A stretch of DNA of 64,000 nucleotides, taken from contig JBLMZI010000006.1 in the NCBI GenBank assembly GCA_050258755.1, positions 402,735 through 466,734 of the forward strand, written 5' to 3'. The notes below the pieces were generated by a model. It did no database searches. It saw only the letters and a program-made list of their open reading frames with translations, and was not told the DNA's origin. This DNA is from JBLMZI01 sp050258755. GTDB lineage: Bacteria > Bacillota > Syntrophomonadia > Syntrophomonadales > DTU052. A program made the translations under genes and the position numbers. Of the stretch, positions 62,242 through 64,000 are shown in pieces (the first letter of the stretch is position 1; each line of letters opens with the position of its first letter).

Positions 62242-63249
62242 TCAAATTCGCTGCCGAACCCTTTGGGGAATCTGTTTCTGCAGCTTTGCTTCGGTCATTC
62301 GGCGGACATACTCGCGATAGTACCCGGCAGCATCCTTCTTCTGACCAAGCTTCCATGATACATCGCCCAGATTCAAGTACGCCACCGTCCGGTTCGGGGC
62401 CAGTTTGATTACCCGCTGCAGCACCGGCAACGCTCCTTTGCAGCGGTTAGCCTGCTCAAGAACATAGCCATAATCATTTATCGCGCATACAAATTGCGTC
62501 CAGGAAATACCTTTCGCATCGTCATAGGCCTCAAAGCCTTTCCTGTCCGACACCTCCAGCAAATCATTGATAAGATCAAGGTCTTTGGCATCCTCGTAAG
62601 TTTGCAGAGCCTTCGTGGCCCTACCCGCCTTCAGTTCCCGCAAAGCCTTTGTATGAGCACTTCTGAGAACGACCCCGGCCATTTCGTGCGCGTTAATGTA
62701 ATGTAATGGATACTGCATTTCATTCAGCAACGCGATGGCCGATTTGATCTCCCCTTTTTTTAATTTGATTCTGGCTTCTCTTAACCGGTCAGCCGAAGGG
62801 TCGATCTGCCACTCCCGCAAGAGGGTCGCGGTTTTTCCGTTCCAGTCATATTCAGCAGCGTACGAAAAGGCAGAGAATGGCATCTGTGAGTAAATATCAA
62901 GCTTTCCGTGATCATAGCTTGCGAATAATTTGATGTTAAATGGCTGATTAAACGCCAGCGGGCAGATATCCACGTACCCTTTCGCCGTTTTTCCTACCAG
63001 ACGCAGGGAGACACCGGTTCCGTCAGCAGAACCCGGCGTCTTCCGAGCCAGGCAAGCAAGCTGGGTCACTCCCTGCGGCAAAAGCCGGGTCGGGACATTT
63101 TCTATTTCGTATAAGCCCAGGCTATCGTCAATGGCCTTCTGGTCAATGTATCGACTGTTCCCGAGAGCATTAAACTCAGCTGCCATCAAAAAGAACAAGG
63201 CCACCATGATGCAAAAAATCAGGCCTTTTCTGGTCATTCGATGTCTCAT
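62242..63249 (-). CDS. Exported TPR-like protein of unknown function
   Basis: About 335 residues. Signal peptide or anchor (KGLIFCIMVALFFLMAAEF). A beta-rich N-terminal half (residues ~40-150) precedes two or three helical TPR-like units, the last being VAYLNLGDVSWKLGQKKDAA. It lies between two tRNA 3' fragments and may be cargo of an integrated element. The long upstream part of the frame (to 63333) is not used; ATG 63249 follows a G-rich run. Confidence 0.75.
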   Translation of the reverse strand: MRHRMTRKGLIFCIMVALFFLMAAEFNALGNSRYIDQKAIDDSLGLYEIENVPTRLLPQGVTQLACLARKTPGSADGTGVSLRLVGKTAKGYVDICPLAFNQPFNIKLFASYDHGKLDIYSQMPFSAFSYAAEYDWNGKTATLLREWQIDPSADRLREARIKLKKGEIKSAIALLNEMQYPLHYINAHEMAGVVLRSAHTKALRELKAGRATKALQTYEDAKDLDLINDLLEVSDRKGFEAYDDAKGISWTQFVCAINDYGYVLEQANRCKGALPVLQRVIKLAPNRTVAYLNLGDVSWKLGQKKDAAGYYREYVRRMTEAKLQKQIPQRVRQRI

Positions 63250-63484
63250 AAGCCCCCCGCCCCCTCGCACTGTATTTCTACCGAACCTCTTTAACAGGCT
63301 GCAGCAGTTCGTCAAATTGACAATATCCCGCATTACACGGGCACGTCTTTCCGTAAAACACTGGAACCGTATTGTTTTTAATGAATGGTTTCTATTTTCG
63401 TCTCACACGAACATATTCCTCTTTCTCCCAGCCATCAGGGGTACAAATGGGGGTATTGCCCCCCATCGCAAACAGACCCCGAGC

Positions 63485-63518
63485 AAAAATGAAAAGCCCC
63501 TCCGATATCGAAGGGGCC
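63485..63518 (-). terminator. Terminator behind the tRNA-Thr fragment
   Basis: GGCCCCTTCGATATCGGAGGGGC on the minus strand, then TTTTCATTTTT, 10 nt after the CCA of the fragment. Confidence 0.85.
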
Positions 63519-63528
63519 TGGATTCGCC

Positions 63529-63571
63529 TGGAGCCGATGGGCGGATTCGAACCGCCGACCTGCTGATTACG
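63529..63571 (-). pseudogene. 3' half of tRNA-Thr(CGU), probable integration site
   Basis: The 43 nt on the minus strand read CGTAATCAGCAGG, then TCG and the T arm GCGGTTCGAATCCGC, then CCATCGGCTCCA. This is a tRNA-Thr from anticodon position 34 to CCA, with the 3' anticodon-stem strand intact. The base at 33 is C rather than T and the 5' half is replaced by the end of the YmaF-like gene. Truncation exactly at the anticodon is a classic tyrosine-integrase crossover point. Confidence 0.7.
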
Positions 63572-63573
63572 GA

Positions 63574-63867
63574 CTATTTGTCCCCAATCGGGTCTTGAAT
63601 CAAAGTGGCCAGCCGAAATGGGTGATGATGCCCATCGGCAGTCGTGGTTAATCCATCATTCAGGAAATGGACATGTCTTCCACCGCCAACGTCTTTGGCC
63701 AGCCCGGTGTTTCTTACGATCAGATGAAAATGATCCTCATAAAAGTCAGTCTTCGTCCTAATCTTGTGATAATGTGAGGACCCGAAGGGGATTACCTGAC
63801 TGGATACGCCTGCGAAACGATGGTTGTGATCCTCTACAACTCGGACAGTGCCTTCGAATTCATGCAC
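63574..63867 (-). CDS. YmaF-like His-rich protein, possibly 5'-truncated
   Basis: At least 97 residues of the YmaF family: spaced His pairs in HNHRFAGVSSQ, HYHKIRTKTDFYEDHFHLI, GGGRHVHFLND and DGHHHPFRLATLI, probably metal-binding. The only in-frame start is GTG 63867 with a poor ribosome site; upstream in-frame residues (ALKHVHEF) still look like family sequence, so the true start may have been lost near the IS-like repeats. Its stop codon ends 2 bp from the tRNA-Thr fragment. Confidence 0.6.
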   Translation of the reverse strand: MHEFEGTVRVVEDHNHRFAGVSSQVIPFGSSHYHKIRTKTDFYEDHFHLIVRNTGLAKDVGGGRHVHFLNDGLTTTADGHHHPFRLATLIQDPIGDK

Positions 63868-63911
63868 ATGTTTTAACGCCTGCGATCGTCAACCTGAATG
63901 TTTACCAGAGC

Positions 63912-63980
63912 GCTCATGAAAAGTGAGCCACTTTCGATCACCTGAAACTGTGCCACTCTGCTCATGAAGGTGTGAGCCAC
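63912..63980. repeat. Direct repeats resembling an IS21-type terminus
   Basis: GCTCATGAAAAGTGAGCCAC (63912-63931) recurs as GCTCATGAAGGTGTGAGCCA (63960-63979), with a related CTGTGCCACTCT between. Multiple ~20-bp terminal repeats are typical of IS21-family ends; no transposase is visible before the window stops. Confidence 0.45.
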
Positions 63981-64000
63981 CGACCGAAATGGCAGAGGGG

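Noticed and set aside
1..64000. CRISPR arrays, rRNA operons, complete tRNA genes
   Set aside because: No regularly spaced repeats, rRNA stretches or full cloverleafs were seen; only two tRNA 3' fragments.

Overview
The window looks like a chromosomal segment of an anaerobic, S-layer-bearing Bacillota bacterium (clostridial or a related class) of fairly high GC. Reasons: strong AGGAGG ribosome binding sites with frequent GTG and TTG starts, an SLH-domain giant protein, copper-amine-oxidase-like stalk and VanZ proteins, butyrate-type CoA metabolism (CoA-transferase, acyl-CoA dehydrogenase, EtfAB, enoyl-CoA hydratase, dienoyl-CoA-reductase-like enzyme) and many Fe-S proteins. Species cannot be told from the sequence alone.

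Layout. 1-5,070: a GlcD/GlcF-type FAD/Fe-S oxidoreductase pair (minus) behind a palindromic operator, a small ferritin-like protein, then a plus-strand operon of a MarR regulator and two Fe-S proteins. 5,170-8,340: a CoA-transferase, an orphan HEPN protein and GalU. 8,390-24,570: one long minus-strand polysaccharide operon driven by a consensus promoter at 24,537-24,565. Its order of transcription is ABC exporter, VanZ, HlyD-like lipoprotein, Wzz, tyrosine kinase, three glycosyltransferases and a polymerase-like membrane protein, a PGI/PMI isomerase, GalE, a MurJ/Wzx-like flippase, ManC and ManB. 24,660-25,900: an exported propeller-like protein on the plus strand.

25,900-31,500 is the most interesting part: a minus-strand operon that looks like a RiPP (ribosomally made, modified peptide) pathway. 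It holds an initiating sugar transferase, a nucleotidyltransferase-like protein, a PqqD-type leader-binding protein, a radical SAM/SPASM enzyme, three tiny precursor peptides that share an ungapped 19-residue leader block but have unrelated Cys-containing cores, an HPr-kinase-like protein and a SipW-type signal peptidase. No lasso cyclase is present although the leader has a lasso-like Y-x-x-P motif. A 75-nt hairpin separates the peptide genes from the kinase. The polysaccharide operon has no initiating sugar transferase of its own, so the two operons may be functionally linked.

32,000-37,700: acyl-CoA dehydrogenase-EtfB-EtfA under a strong promoter, a MarR regulator and a flavin/Fe-S enoate-reductase-type enzyme. 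37,950-48,300: CarB, a 20-repeat TPR protein and three exported or anchored proteins (unknown, DUF3160, CapA-like). 48,350-55,920: two giant surface proteins, one a propeller plus four Ig/cadherin-like repeats, the other SLH-FecR-RCC1. 56,150-61,960: MurI behind a leader with an intrinsic terminator, enoyl-CoA hydratase, a stalk protein, zinc-ribbon and GIY-YIG-like small proteins, ribosomal protein L25 and a class II amidotransferase.

The right edge (62,150-64,000) carries two tRNA 3'-end fragments, each followed by its own terminator. One is exactly the anticodon-to-CCA half of a tRNA-Thr(CGU). A YmaF-like gene abuts it and IS-like terminal repeats follow. This looks like the attachment-site end of one or more integrated elements that continue past the window.
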